From Candidatus Iainarchaeum sp. (GTDB lineage: Archaea; Iainarchaeota; Iainarchaeia; JAGGVJ01), in contig JAGGVJ010000019.1 in assembly GCA_021158055.1 (NCBI GenBank), forward strand, positions 1 to 64,000: a stretch of DNA of 64,000 bases, written 5' to 3'. How positions within the stretch are numbered: position 1 is the first letter of the stretch; each line of letters begins with the position of its first letter. The position numbers and the translations under genes were made by a program. The notes under the pieces were generated by a model. That model searched no databases. It saw only the letters and a list, made by a program, of their open reading frames with translations, and was not told the origin of the DNA. Shown piece by piece: positions 25,970-34,554 of this stretch.

Positions 25970-27418
25970 ATGAAAAAAAGGTTTGTTTTTGTGTTGAGCG
26001 CTGTTTTTGTGTTGATGTTTTTGTCTTTTGCTTTAAGTGAAAGTGTGCGGGAGTGGAGTGCTTCCGAAGAAGAGTATCGCTTTAGAAGTGAAGGCAAGAC
26101 TTTTGAAGCGGAGTTTCTTTTTGAAGACATTTCAGACCACATTCAGATAGATGCGCTGGTAACTGATGTTTACCTTGAAAGAATCACGGAAACAGAAGGG
26201 GCGTTGATTGAATTCAACCAGACGATATGTTACGCGCCTATAGGTGAAAAGTACAGTGATTGCCTTGGACTTGACATTGAAACGGATGTGCTTCGGGGAA
26301 CTATCCACGAGGAGTTTTACCCGCTGCAGTCAAAGTCTTATTCTTACAACAAGGGAATCACGGGTGAACGAGGGACGTTTTTTGTGGATGCTTCAGAGGG
26401 TTTGAAAGTGAAAGTTATTCTTACTTCTTTGACAGACGATGATTTCAAGTTGATTGAGCAAAACGAGATTTACCCTGACAATAACGATGACCCTGAAGAC
26501 GATGTGCTTTATACTATCATACTTTGGGTTCGCGGGGAAACAATTCACGAGCCTGAAACAGATTTGTATTTTCAGGAGTATGATTTTGACGGAAATGTGT
26601 CAACAGAGTTTACGGTTCCGATCAGGGTGGTAAATGATGACCCTGAAGATGACATAAAAGACGTTGAAATTTCTTTTGACAAAACCGGTTGCGTGATTCT
26701 GGACACGGACGACCTTTTCATATTTGACAAGGTAAGCGCGAACAACTACAGGAAAGTTGATGTGCAGATGCGCTGTGACGAGCCCGGAACGTATTTTTTG
26801 AACAACCTTAAAATGTCTTTTTTGAGTTCTGAGGACAATTTGTTTGAAAAACAGGCAGGCAAGGACAAAAACGTAACCATTGTCATTCCTGAGCCCCCGA
26901 AGCCGGTGATTTTAACAAAAATAACAAAGGTTTCAGTGGAAAACGAGTATCCGATCAGGCTTGACTTCAGTTTTAAAAACGAAGGCGATGCGGCTGCGAA
27001 ATCAATAGCGGTTGTTGAAAACTCTGACCTGATTGATTTTGAGGAAATAAGTGTTACCACGCATTCAGTTAGCCCGGGCGAAACCGTGACTTTTTCAGTG
27101 AAAGTGGTTCCTTTGAAAGACAAGGTTGAATTGGTTGATTCAATATCAGTTGAATTCGAGGACTTGTCCGGAAACAAGTACAGTTTAGGTTTGCCTCCTC
27201 TCATAGTCAACTATGAAAAAATTGAGGAAATCAAGGCAGGGCAGATAGAAAATCCCGAGGAAGAGCAGCAGTACATTCCGCCTCTTCAGACGTTCCTGGT
27301 AAAAAACGAGTCAAACATACCTTTGTTTTTGATTGCTGTGCTTTTGGCTTTTGTTGTTTACGCCGCATACGAAAAGAAGAAAAAGCAAAATCCAACAGGC
27401 CTTAATGTTTTCAGGTGA
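25970..27418 (+). CDS. surface protein with Ig-like domains and C-terminal anchor
   Basis: About 482 aa. Signal peptide (MKKRFVFVLSAVFVLMFLSFALS), an acidic N-terminal domain (about 25-190) with a Cys pair, middle region containing repeated NDDPEDD acidic motifs (about 170-225), a CARDB-like domain near 310-405 (FKNEGDAAAKSIAVV, SPGETVTFSV), then a membrane helix (IPLFLIAVLLAFVVYAAY) and a basic tail. Start ATG 25970 follows AAGGTGGG; a GTG two codons earlier is possible. Alone on the plus strand; does not share the TTGCAA or CACTAAAAAGTG promoter elements seen earlier. Confidence 0.78.
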   Translation: MKKRFVFVLSAVFVLMFLSFALSESVREWSASEEEYRFRSEGKTFEAEFLFEDISDHIQIDALVTDVYLERITETEGALIEFNQTICYAPIGEKYSDCLGLDIETDVLRGTIHEEFYPLQSKSYSYNKGITGERGTFFVDASEGLKVKVILTSLTDDDFKLIEQNEIYPDNNDDPEDDVLYTIILWVRGETIHEPETDLYFQEYDFDGNVSTEFTVPIRVVNDDPEDDIKDVEISFDKTGCVILDTDDLFIFDKVSANNYRKVDVQMRCDEPGTYFLNNLKMSFLSSEDNLFEKQAGKDKNVTIVIPEPPKPVILTKITKVSVENEYPIRLDFSFKNEGDAAAKSIAVVENSDLIDFEEISVTTHSVSPGETVTFSVKVVPLKDKVELVDSISVEFEDLSGNKYSLGLPPLIVNYEKIEEIKAGQIENPEEEQQYIPPLQTFLVKNESNIPLFLIAVLLAFVVYAAYEKKKKQNPTGLNVFR

Positions 27419-27533
27419 GTTGCGATAGTGCACTGATAAGGGTCGAGTCACTGGCTTAGCGGATGATGCACAAGGTCAGTGGCGCAGTAGACAGCGCGAC
27501 AGGTTAATGTTGAAGCAGCAGTGCAATAAGTTG
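27419..27533. other. GC-richer convergent gap with hairpins
   Basis: Between the convergent surface-protein and Sec61-beta genes. It is more GC-rich than other gaps here. GCGC-AGTAGACA-GCGC can form a hairpin, and TGCAATAA ... TTATTGCA (27522-27541, four-base loop) straddles the Sec61-beta stop. No box C/D or other known RNA pattern was convincing. Confidence 0.45.
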
Positions 27534-27701
27534 TTATTGCAGCGGGATCGTGTGGAGAATCAGCACTACGCCAATGAGAATTCCGGCCGCGACAATAACA
27601 ATTTCAGGGCTTATCTGAGGCCCTGCGGCATCTCCGTCAAAAAATCTCATTATCCCGATTGAAGTGTTCGGCTGCTGGACGCTTGTTTTTTTTATTTTCA
27701 T
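27534..27701 (-). CDS. Sec61-beta subunit of the archaeal translocon
   Basis: About 55 aa. The pattern GIMRFFDGDAAGPQISPEIVIV followed by one membrane helix (AAGILIGVVLILHTI) matches the archaeal SecBeta/Sec61-beta family, the small non-essential partner of SecY and SecE in the protein-export channel. The ATG at 27701 follows AAGGTGCA; an upstream in-frame ATG at 27728 has no ribosome site. It supports the export of the surface proteins in this region, and is monocistronic here. Confidence 0.85.
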   Translation of the reverse strand: MKIKKTSVQQPNTSIGIMRFFDGDAAGPQISPEIVIVAAGILIGVVLILHTIPLQ

Positions 27702-27825
27702 TTTATTGCACCTTAAAATTTTTTGCAATTGTTAGTGTTGTTTATTTTTTTATTTATTTGATAACTCGTTAATTTTTCATTTGTTACCATTATTAATATA
27801 AATCAATGGATTAATATTATTTACT

Positions 27826-28755
27826 ATGAAATTGTCTGGCGCGATAAACAAGAATTTTTCAAGAATACTTATTCTTGGTTTATTGATCTTTGTCCTTGTG
27901 CTGATTCTTGTAAGCACTCACATCGTGTCGTGCAGGGCAATTCCCGGATTTTGCGGGGTTTATGAGTCTTTTTTTGGAAAGCCTGATGTTCTGATTGTCT
28001 ACGGCGACGATGGGATGGGTGACGAAAGGGTTTTGTATGATACTTTTGTCAAGAGGCTGAATGTGTTTCCCGAATCAATGCATGTGAAGATAATCAGTCC
28101 GGGTTATCTTGAAAAATACGAGCTTGTTATCGTGACCCATGCAAAGACCATGAGTGTCCAGCAGATAAAGTCACTGATGGATTATGCTCTGAAGGGAGGG
28201 CGGCTTGTTTGGATAGGGGATGCAGGAACGGGTTTTCCGCAGGGTGAATCTCCGGTTTATCTCGATGACATCGAGCAGTGCGTGCAGGAACCCTCAAAAC
28301 CATTGGACTGCCCTGAACACGAACTGCTTAACCCGTGGGTCAGAAAAGATTCAAACAGGGTTTACAGGCTTGATTATCTTTTGAATTCCGAGGTAATCGG
28401 TTATTTCTCGCAGGATCCGAATTATTTTTCAGGCAAGATGCAGATACCGGACAGGTCAGACCCGCTTGTAAAAGGCATTTCTTCAGACCTTTCGCTTAAA
28501 ACAAACTTTCTGGTAGTCAAACTGACTGACGTCGGCCAGTTTGAGGCAGGGCGCAAAATAGTCGCCACAGTTACAACGAACGCTTCTTTTGAAAAAGACG
28601 GTTTAAAGTACTCTGACCCTTTCCCTGTGATTATTTCAAGCGGGGTCGGGGGCGGAAAAAGAGTTGTCTATTATGCCTTTTCACCTGAAGAACTTGTAAA
28701 ATCGCAGAAATGGTACTCGTTTATAGAAAGCATTTACTATGCAATGGTTTACTAG
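27826..28755 (+). CDS. membrane-anchored GATase-like-fold protein
   Basis: 309 aa. One membrane anchor at about 14-37, then an extracellular alpha/beta domain with strands DVLIVYGDD (63-71) and YELVIVTHAKTMS (about 98-110) and GGRLVWIGDAGTG (about 126-138), resembling DUF4350 / class I glutamine amidotransferase-like folds that lack a catalytic Cys. The C-terminus ends GGGKRVVYYAFSPEELVKS. A similar but diverged paralogue follows at 28936 with the same direction. Function unknown. Confidence 0.7.
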   Translation: MKLSGAINKNFSRILILGLLIFVLVLILVSTHIVSCRAIPGFCGVYESFFGKPDVLIVYGDDGMGDERVLYDTFVKRLNVFPESMHVKIISPGYLEKYELVIVTHAKTMSVQQIKSLMDYALKGGRLVWIGDAGTGFPQGESPVYLDDIEQCVQEPSKPLDCPEHELLNPWVRKDSNRVYRLDYLLNSEVIGYFSQDPNYFSGKMQIPDRSDPLVKGISSDLSLKTNFLVVKLTDVGQFEAGRKIVATVTTNASFEKDGLKYSDPFPVIISSGVGGGKRVVYYAFSPEELVKSQKWYSFIESIYYAMVY

Positions 28756-28935
28756 TAGCAGTTGCACCGTATTTTTGGCACTAACAGGACTTTTTTTAGG
28801 AAAGTATTTAAATATACCGTCGCTATTCTATATTCTATAATCAGTATTTATGCAATAATTTTATATTTTGTATTGACCTTATTAGAAAGTTGATTTTATT
28901 ATAAATGGGGATAAATAAAAAAACGGTGTGTAAAA

Positions 28936-29769
28936 ATGGATCAAAATGAACGTCAGGATAACGGAAGAAGTGGACTTTCATACCACATGGAAGGTTTTAT
29001 ACCATTGCTGATTGTATTGGTTTTGGTTGTGTTGATTTTGTCAAGCCAGGGAATGATAAACCTTGGCGGCATTCCTGTTTTGGGTGCTTTTTTCCCGTCA
29101 GCCGGCGGGATGAATGTTCTTGTTCTGGGCGAGTCAAACGCTAGCATGATGGATATACTTAATTCCAGTGACGCAAAAGCAATGGGGATACAGGTAACTC
29201 CTTTTTCAGACCCTAACTCACTTTTCCCGAATTATCTTGACGGTTTCGATGTTGTAATGCTGCACCAGACAGGCGCAGACAAAACGGTTGACAGGAAGTC
29301 AAGGGAAGAAATTGCAAGAAGGGTGAAAAACGGGGGAAAGTTGATTGTGATACAAAACGCCGGAACAAAGGTTACAGACGATGCATCTGTGCTTGGATGG
29401 GGACTTGGCTACGGTGAAGTAATTCCTGTCGAGTGCGTCAACGTCCTGAACCCGGGTGAAGCATCCTGCGACACACCGATCAGTATTTCAGGTGTTTTTC
29501 AGCCTGCAAAACCAAACCACAAGGTGCTTGAAGGGATTGTTAAGTATCCTGCACAAGGCACAAGGCACTTCAACATTTATGGCGTGAGGCCAAAAGGAGA
29601 GGTTTTGGCGTATATTTCCGAGACATCAACAGGAACACCTTACCCGGCAGTTGTTGTTGGAAGCGTAGGGTTTGGCGGCGCGACAGTTTACTTTAACTTT
29701 GACCCGTCAACTGACCAGAGAATGCCCCAGCTTTTGCTGAACTCAATTTCCTACCTGACAGGGTACTAG
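28936..29769 (+). CDS. membrane-anchored GATase-like-fold protein, paralogue
   Basis: 277 aa, same architecture as the preceding gene: a membrane anchor (about 18-38) followed by an extracellular alpha/beta domain with MNVLVLGESN, FDVVMLHQTGADK, GGKLIVIQNAGTKV and a C-terminal GFGGATVYFNFDPSTDQR. The two proteins align over the whole length but with low identity, so this is an old duplication. The ATG at 28936 follows a promoter-like AT tract. A strong hairpin terminator follows the stop. Confidence 0.7.
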   Translation: MDQNERQDNGRSGLSYHMEGFIPLLIVLVLVVLILSSQGMINLGGIPVLGAFFPSAGGMNVLVLGESNASMMDILNSSDAKAMGIQVTPFSDPNSLFPNYLDGFDVVMLHQTGADKTVDRKSREEIARRVKNGGKLIVIQNAGTKVTDDASVLGWGLGYGEVIPVECVNVLNPGEASCDTPISISGVFQPAKPNHKVLEGIVKYPAQGTRHFNIYGVRPKGEVLAYISETSTGTPYPAVVVGSVGFGGATVYFNFDPSTDQRMPQLLLNSISYLTGY

Positions 29770-29810
29770 GTGCCCTGGCCGGTTTTAGGAAAAATGTTTT
29801 GATCCACCAG

Positions 29811-29848
29811 GCCTGCAGGGAATTTTCCCATGCAGGCACACCGTTTTT
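29811..29848 (+). terminator. hairpin terminator
   Basis: GCCTGCA-GGGAA / TTCCC-A-TGCAGGC forms a 12-bp stem with one bulged A and a two-base loop, followed by a short T-tract (GTTTTTG). It lies 40 bp after the stop codon of the 28936 gene. Confidence 0.65.
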
Positions 29849-29969
29849 GTCCCGTTTAACTTTTTTTCAAGCGTGGTTTATATATTTCATTTGGTTAATT
29901 GTTATTTTAAGTGTTTTTGCCGACAAACTTAAACGCTTGTTTTGAAATATATTTAGCGGGGCAGGCAGT

Positions 29970-30467
29970 GTGAAAGCAGTAATTTGTGAAGAGTGTGCAA
30001 GAAGCGGAAATTTCTGCGACAAGTGCATGGAAAAGATTGAAAAAAATGAGGTTTCAGACATTGATATTAGTGTTACCCGTGCACTTTACAAGGCATCGGA
30101 AAGGTTTTTTTTAAAAGATGTCGAGTTTGTCAAGGCATTTGAATTCCCTGATTTTGTAGTGGTGATGGTTGGCGGAAACGTGGGTTCGCTTATTGGGAAA
30201 AGCGGCAGGGTTGTTCATTTGCTTTCCTTGGAGTTTGGCAAGACTGTCCGGGTAATAGAAAAAACCGGTGACTTCAAAAAGATGGTTCAGGACATTTCAG
30301 GCCGCGCGAGGGTTGTTTCTGTTAATGTGCTGTTTAGTGCCGGTGAAGAACTCATTGAAGTCGTGGTTCCTGAAAAAGACAAAAAAAAGCTTTTTGCAGA
30401 CCACGTTCTTCTTGAACAGATGATTGAAGAAATAAGCGGGAAAAAAGTGAGGTTTGTATTTGTTTAA
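29970..30467 (+). CDS. NusA-like KH-domain protein with zinc finger
   Basis: 165 aa. An N-terminal four-cysteine cluster (CEECARSGNFCDKC, residues 6-19) is followed by a helical segment and a KH domain with the RNA-binding GKSGRVVHLL loop (about 76-85), then a second partial KH-like region. This arrangement matches the archaeal NusA-like RNA-binding factor family (COG0195-related), linked to transcription elongation and termination. Start is a GTG at 29970 (an overlapping GTG at 29968 is out of frame). Monocistronic; aspS is next after 118 bp. Confidence 0.8.
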   Translation: MKAVICEECARSGNFCDKCMEKIEKNEVSDIDISVTRALYKASERFFLKDVEFVKAFEFPDFVVVMVGGNVGSLIGKSGRVVHLLSLEFGKTVRVIEKTGDFKKMVQDISGRARVVSVNVLFSAGEELIEVVVPEKDKKKLFADHVLLEQMIEEISGKKVRFVFV

Positions 30468-30585
30468 ATACTGAAAAGTTATTTATGTTGTGCCTGGTAT
30501 TTATATTGTTTAACAGGTCTTTTTGTTGATTTAATTTATTTTTGGCGTTGTGATTGATTTTTTATAATATTTTGAAGGTGATTTG

Positions 30586-31896
30586 ATGTTTATCAGACAG
30601 GATTATGCAGTGGAAGTGACATCCGAAAGGGATGGTCAGGAAGTTGTCGTTGCAGGGTGGGCTCATGAAATCCGTGACCTTGGCGGGATAAAGTTCATTC
30701 TTGTCCGGGACAAGACAGGTATTGTTCAGCTTGCACTGCCAAAGAAAAAAGTTTCTGAAAGCATCTGGAACGTGCAGATATCAAAGGAAGACGTTTTGCA
30801 GGTGAAAGGCGTTGTCAAAAACTCGCCGAATGCCCCGAACGGAGTCGAAGTGATTCCGTCAGAAATCAATGTTTTAAGCAAGGCCGTTTCCCCTCTTCCT
30901 CTTGAAGTCACCGGAAAGGTGGAGTCAGAGTTTGACACGCGTATAAAATCCAGGTTCATGGACCTTAGAAAACCGGACATAGCCGCAATATTCAAGGTCA
31001 GGGATGCTGTTTTGACCGGTGTGCGTGACTTTTTTGAGTCGGAAAAATTCATTGAAATCAACTCGCCGAGAATCATCGGTGCCGGCTCTGAAGGAGGGTC
31101 TGAACTTTTTCCCCTTCCTTATTACGGAAAGGAAGCGTTTCTTGCGCAGTCCCCGCAGCTTTACAAGCAGATAATAATGGCGTCGGGTTTTGACAGGATT
31201 TATGAAATCGGCCCTGTTTTCAGGGCGGAAAAGTTTGACACTACAAGGCACATAAGTGAAATAATCATGGTTGACTCGGAAATGTCTTTTATTGAAGATG
31301 AGTCAGCTGTCATGGATGTTTTAGGCAAGATGCTTGTGTCGGTTCTCCGACACGTGAAGAAGGTCTGCTCAGAAGAACTTGAGCTTCTTGGAATTGAGCT
31401 GGGAATACCCAACTTGCCTCTGCGCCAGGTAACTTATGATGAAGTAATCGCGCTTTTGCAGGAGAACGATGAAAAAATAAGCTGGGGGGAGGACTTGAGT
31501 GATCCCCAGGAAAGAAAGCTTGGCGAGCTCATGGCAAAAGAGGGCTTTGAAGCGTATTTCATAACCAGGTATCCGAGTGACATAAAAGCTTTTTATATCA
31601 TGGAAGATGATTCAAATCCAAAGTATTCAAAGGCCTTTGACCTTGATTACATGGGAATTGAACTTGCTTCCGGGGGCCAGCGTGAACACCGCGTTGACAG
31701 GCTTGTTGAGCGCATAAAGAAAAAAGGCATGAGTCCTGAACAGCTTGGTTTTTACATTGAAGCATTCAAATACGGGATGCCTCCGCACGGCGGGTTCGGA
31801 CTTGGGCTTGACCGCATGGTGCAGCTGATTTTGAGGCTTCCAAACGTAAAAGAGTCTGTTCTTTTCCCAAGGGATATCAAGCGCCTTATCCCTTAA
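30586..31896 (+). CDS. aspS: aspartyl-tRNA synthetase (archaeal, non-discriminating type possible)
   Basis: About 436 aa, the compact archaeal class IIb AspRS. It charges tRNA-Asp with aspartate in the cytoplasm. The N-terminal OB-fold anticodon domain (1-105) and the catalytic core with FMDLRKPD, GSEGGSELF, AQSPQLYKQ, GPVFRAE, and the C-terminal motif 3 GLGLDRMV are all seen. The ATG at 30586 follows GGTGAT; an in-frame TTG one codon upstream is equally plausible. Whether it also charges tRNA-Asn depends on key loop residues that cannot be called by eye. Confidence 0.95.
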   Translation: MFIRQDYAVEVTSERDGQEVVVAGWAHEIRDLGGIKFILVRDKTGIVQLALPKKKVSESIWNVQISKEDVLQVKGVVKNSPNAPNGVEVIPSEINVLSKAVSPLPLEVTGKVESEFDTRIKSRFMDLRKPDIAAIFKVRDAVLTGVRDFFESEKFIEINSPRIIGAGSEGGSELFPLPYYGKEAFLAQSPQLYKQIIMASGFDRIYEIGPVFRAEKFDTTRHISEIIMVDSEMSFIEDESAVMDVLGKMLVSVLRHVKKVCSEELELLGIELGIPNLPLRQVTYDEVIALLQENDEKISWGEDLSDPQERKLGELMAKEGFEAYFITRYPSDIKAFYIMEDDSNPKYSKAFDLDYMGIELASGGQREHRVDRLVERIKKKGMSPEQLGFYIEAFKYGMPPHGGFGLGLDRMVQLILRLPNVKESVLFPRDIKRLIP

Positions 31897-31931
31897 ACGG
31901 CAAGGCATTTTTTGTTTTTTGCAGAAACATT

Positions 31932-32498
31932 TTAAAGCTTGAATTCCATGTCCACTGCGTTGTGGCTGAAGTAAGCCGTAAAGCTCACCAGAAAAATCAT
32001 TGTGCTAAGCAGCACCATGACTGATTCGTCTGGAGTTGTGCCTGAGTATTCAGCTATTTTTTCAAATGAAAAGTAATAGATTGTAACCGCAACCAGGCTG
32101 TAAATAATTGCCGCGCGTATTGTGTGGGTGAAGCCCCTATGCCTTGGCTTGAACAGCGTGATTGCGACAAAGGTTATCACAAACCCTGCCACAGCAGCAA
32201 CAGCCGCAGTTGCCAGGTCGTCGGTGTGCATTAAGGCTGCTGAAAACAAGGCGATTGCAATCAATACGCACAAAAAGTTTCTTGTCTGCTTGTAGATGTT
32301 TGATCTCCTGTGGTCAATGTCCGGAAGAATGCTTCCGAGAACGGAAAATACAAGGGCAAAAAGTCCTGTTGCGGTGATGAGGGTTGACTCAAAGATGTTT
32401 TCTGTAAGTCCGAGGTCTGACGCAAACATGAAAAGAACCAGTGCAAACATGAAGAAGATCATTATTCCTATGAGTGCATGAACTTTTCCGGACGCCAT
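31932..32498 (-). CDS. membrane-bound metal-dependent hydrolase (YdjM family)
   Basis: 188 aa with five hydrophobic helices. Three conserved motifs of the LexA-binding/YdjM-like family PF04307 are seen: an early His (GKVHALIG), SILPDIDHRRS at about 57-67, and HRGFTHTI at about 119-126, which together form a metal site in the membrane. The biological substrate is unknown. It converges with aspS and lies downstream of the Nudix gene in the same direction. Confidence 0.82.
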   Translation of the reverse strand: MASGKVHALIGIMIFFMFALVLFMFASDLGLTENIFESTLITATGLFALVFSVLGSILPDIDHRRSNIYKQTRNFLCVLIAIALFSAALMHTDDLATAAVAAVAGFVITFVAITLFKPRHRGFTHTIRAAIIYSLVAVTIYYFSFEKIAEYSGTTPDESVMVLLSTMIFLVSFTAYFSHNAVDMEFKL

Positions 32499-32537
32499 TT
32501 AAAAACAACCCTGTTGTTACTTTGTTTGTTTTTGTTT

Positions 32538-32981
32538 TTAATTGTTTTCGAGTTTTTTGAGGCACTCAAGGAGTGCCGGGTGAACGGATGTCGTGAAGTG
32601 GTCAGTCACTTTTGTTGGTTTCACCCACTTTGTCTCTTTGAATTTCTCCCCGGCTTTTTCAGTCCCGCTTGTTGGTTCGCACAAGAAGTAAATTGAAAGA
32701 AACTCCCGTTTTTCAGGGTATGTTTTTGCAAAAACGACATTGTTTATTTGTATCTCAAGGCCTGTTTTCTTTTTTACTTCGCGCTTTAAGTAAAACTCAA
32801 GTCCTTTTTCATATCCTGGTCTTCCGCCCGGAAATGTCCAGGAAAGCTCTTTTATGAACGGGTCGTTTTCGCGTTTTCCAATGAGTATTTTTTTGGTTTT
32901 TTTGTCAAATATTATTGCAAGCACGTTTACAAGAAATGCTCCCCTGTCAAACTGCGCGAAATCAACGTTTGTTTTGTCCAT
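32538..32981 (-). CDS. Nudix-fold protein with altered Nudix box
   Basis: 147 aa. The fold is clear from LVNVLAIIFDKKTKKILIGKR, WTFPGGRPGYE and SIYFLCE strands. In the Nudix box (G53 to L75) the metal-binding positions Glu-59, Glu-71 and Glu-72 are all Lys, while Arg67 and Glu68 remain. Several Glu residues nearby could compensate. It may bind rather than hydrolyse its nucleotide, or represent a family that uses another metal site. Followed downstream by the YdjM-type gene. Confidence 0.8.
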   Translation of the reverse strand: MDKTNVDFAQFDRGAFLVNVLAIIFDKKTKKILIGKRENDPFIKELSWTFPGGRPGYEKGLEFYLKREVKKKTGLEIQINNVVFAKTYPEKREFLSIYFLCEPTSGTEKAGEKFKETKWVKPTKVTDHFTTSVHPALLECLKKLENN

Positions 32982-33198
32982 GGATTAATTGTGATTTAAG
33001 CCACATAAATTCTTTTTCAAAAATCAGGGGAAAAATTCCCAAAGATTAACCGGGTTTTATTCCTTTTTTTGGCCAAATAATACCGGAAGTGTGGGGGGTG
33101 GTATTTTTGGATTTCAACCGGGTTTAATATTTGATTTCAGAAGAATTTAGACAGCTAAAGCTGATAATAAGTGGAATTAAAAGAATTTAATTTTTTAA

Positions 33199-33247
33199 GC
33201 GAAGAAGTGCAGAATCGGGGGGCGATTCTGCGGGGGGATTTCTTCGC
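33199..33247. ncRNA. strong composite hairpin with G-runs, possible structured RNA
   Basis: GCGAAGAA (33199-33206) pairs with TTCTTCGC (33240-33247) and encloses a perfect nine-base stem GCAGAATCG / CGATTCTGC with a five-G loop and a G6 internal run. It lies in the 280-bp gap between the Nudix gene and the minus-strand regulator ending at 33265. A 3' end structure, terminator, or small RNA are all possible; no T-tract follows on either strand. Confidence 0.5.
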
Positions 33248-33264
33248 CTTGGTCATTTGACCGG

Positions 33265-33777
33265 TCACCGAACGCCTTTTTGGGGGGATGGAATAAAATA
33301 GAATACTTTTTTTCCAAACCGTTCTTTGGTGAGTAGGAATTGGGCGGAAAGCTTGTTCAGTCGTGCGCAGGCGGCGTTTGTTCCTTTATAGCCAAGCGCC
33401 ATCTGAACTTCCTTTGCTTCTACACGCCCTTTTTTCCTTGCTATGGCAAGGATTGCCTTGTCCTGTTCGGGCAAAAGTTCAACAAGCAATGTGTTGTCCC
33501 TTGCTTCTTCTGCTTTTTTTGAGTATTCACTCGTGTTGGTTTTTGAATTCTGCGTCACGGTGTTGATTTGTGCTTCGAGTTCGTGTATCCTTTCTTCAAG
33601 CAACATCAACTGATCTATTTTTGCATTGAGTTCTTTCAAGATCAGGTTTGTTGACGCTCGTTCCTCTGCCAATCTAAAGAGAAGCGACCCGATATAGACA
33701 GGGTTTTCAAATTTTTCCATATCAGACCTAACATCACTTGTAAGGTCCTCATATTTTTTTTCGTGATGATTTTTCAT
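33265..33777 (-). CDS. coiled-coil winged-helix protein, regulator-like
   Basis: 170 aa. An N-terminal segment (ENPVYIGSLLFRLAEERASTN) and a coiled coil (about 40-72) precede a winged-helix region (about 100-165; LPEQDKAILAIARKKGRVEAKEVQMALGYKGTNAACARLNKLS). The pattern recalls conserved small archaeal DNA-binding proteins of unknown role. Upstream DNA carries four TCATGA sites, so self-regulation is plausible. The DNA around it is unusually structured (hairpins, G6 runs). Confidence 0.65.
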   Translation of the reverse strand: MKNHHEKKYEDLTSDVRSDMEKFENPVYIGSLLFRLAEERASTNLILKELNAKIDQLMLLEERIHELEAQINTVTQNSKTNTSEYSKKAEEARDNTLLVELLPEQDKAILAIARKKGRVEAKEVQMALGYKGTNAACARLNKLSAQFLLTKERFGKKVFYFIPSPQKGVR

Positions 33778-33876
33778 TCATTCACCGAAACGTTTATGAA
33801 TGGCATTTCACTTTGTTGTATTCAGTTTTGTGCATTCACGACCTAAAATTGTAAGGCATTTGACTGCAACTGACCA

Positions 33877-33957
33877 TCATGATTAACACGGGTTGAGCCC
33901 GTGATTGTGTCATGACCGTTCACAAACATATCATGATAGTATCATGACATATAAAAA
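33877..33957 (-). promoter_or_regulatory. four TCATGA sites and an inverted repeat before the regulator
   Basis: TCATGA occurs at 33877-33882, 33910-33915, 33931-33936 and 33942-33947; the last two are 11 bp apart. CACGGG-TTGAG-CCCGTG (33887-33903) is a further inverted repeat. A minus-strand TATA box (TTTTTATATG) lies at about 33949-33957. Confidence 0.55.
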
Positions 33958-34028
33958 GGTTTCTGTCTTTTAAATTCTGATTTTTTTTGTGGCTTATTTG
34001 CTGAAAGGTTGAAAAACCGGCGGGTAAG

Positions 34029-34488
34029 CTAGATTTTTTTCAGGGATGTTTCACTGATAACATTAAAACCCATTTTTTCGTAAAACTGTCTGGCGTTTTT
34101 GTTTGCTTTATAGTAGTTTACTGAAATTGATCTGCGGTTTTTTTCTTTGAACTGTTTTGTAAGTTCTGTCATTAATTTTTTGCCAACGCCTTTTTTATGG
34201 TATTCTTTTTTTATGTAGATGTCAAAATTGCCTTTTTTCTGGTTGACTCCTTTTTGACTTTCGCCTACTGCAAAACCCACTAAGTTTTCATTTGTTTTTG
34301 CAACCAGCACAGTGATGTTGTCTGAGTGCAGATACCGGGTAATTTCTGCGGTGGTTTTCTTTTTTTTCATAATCTGCCAAAATATCCCTGATTTTTTTGC
34401 CATGCAGGGAAATTTCAAACTCTCTTAAATCATCATACATTTTTTTAATGGATTTTACATCAGACCTTTTTGCTTTTCGTATTTTCAT
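34029..34488 (-). pseudogene. GNAT acetyltransferase with a frameshift at an A8 run
   Basis: Two reading frames together encode a GNAT-type N-acetyltransferase. The first (34488 down to 34345) has MKIRKAKRSDVKSIKKMYDDL; the second (to 34029) has TVLVAKTNENLVGFAVGE, KKGVGKKLMTEL and ARQFYEKMGFNV, including the acetyl-CoA motif KKGVGK. They join across a run of eight A on the minus strand (34353-34360); removing one A restores a single frame of about 150 aa. It may be a true pseudogene, a sequencing/homopolymer artefact, or a transcript-slippage gene. Confidence 0.7.
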
Positions 34489-34554
34489 AAGGGCCAGCTT
34501 TTAAATATCTTTATAACTGCAACATTTTTATAAGTTGTCTTCCATTCACCTGTT

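Noticed and set aside
27419-27533. Box C/D small RNA in the convergent gap
   Set aside because: A TGATG-like string occurs but no correctly placed C, D', C' and D box set.
15858-33859. ATTGTAAGGCAT occurring at 15858 and 33848 as a shared operator
   Set aside because: Only two 12-base copies in AT-rich DNA; could be chance.
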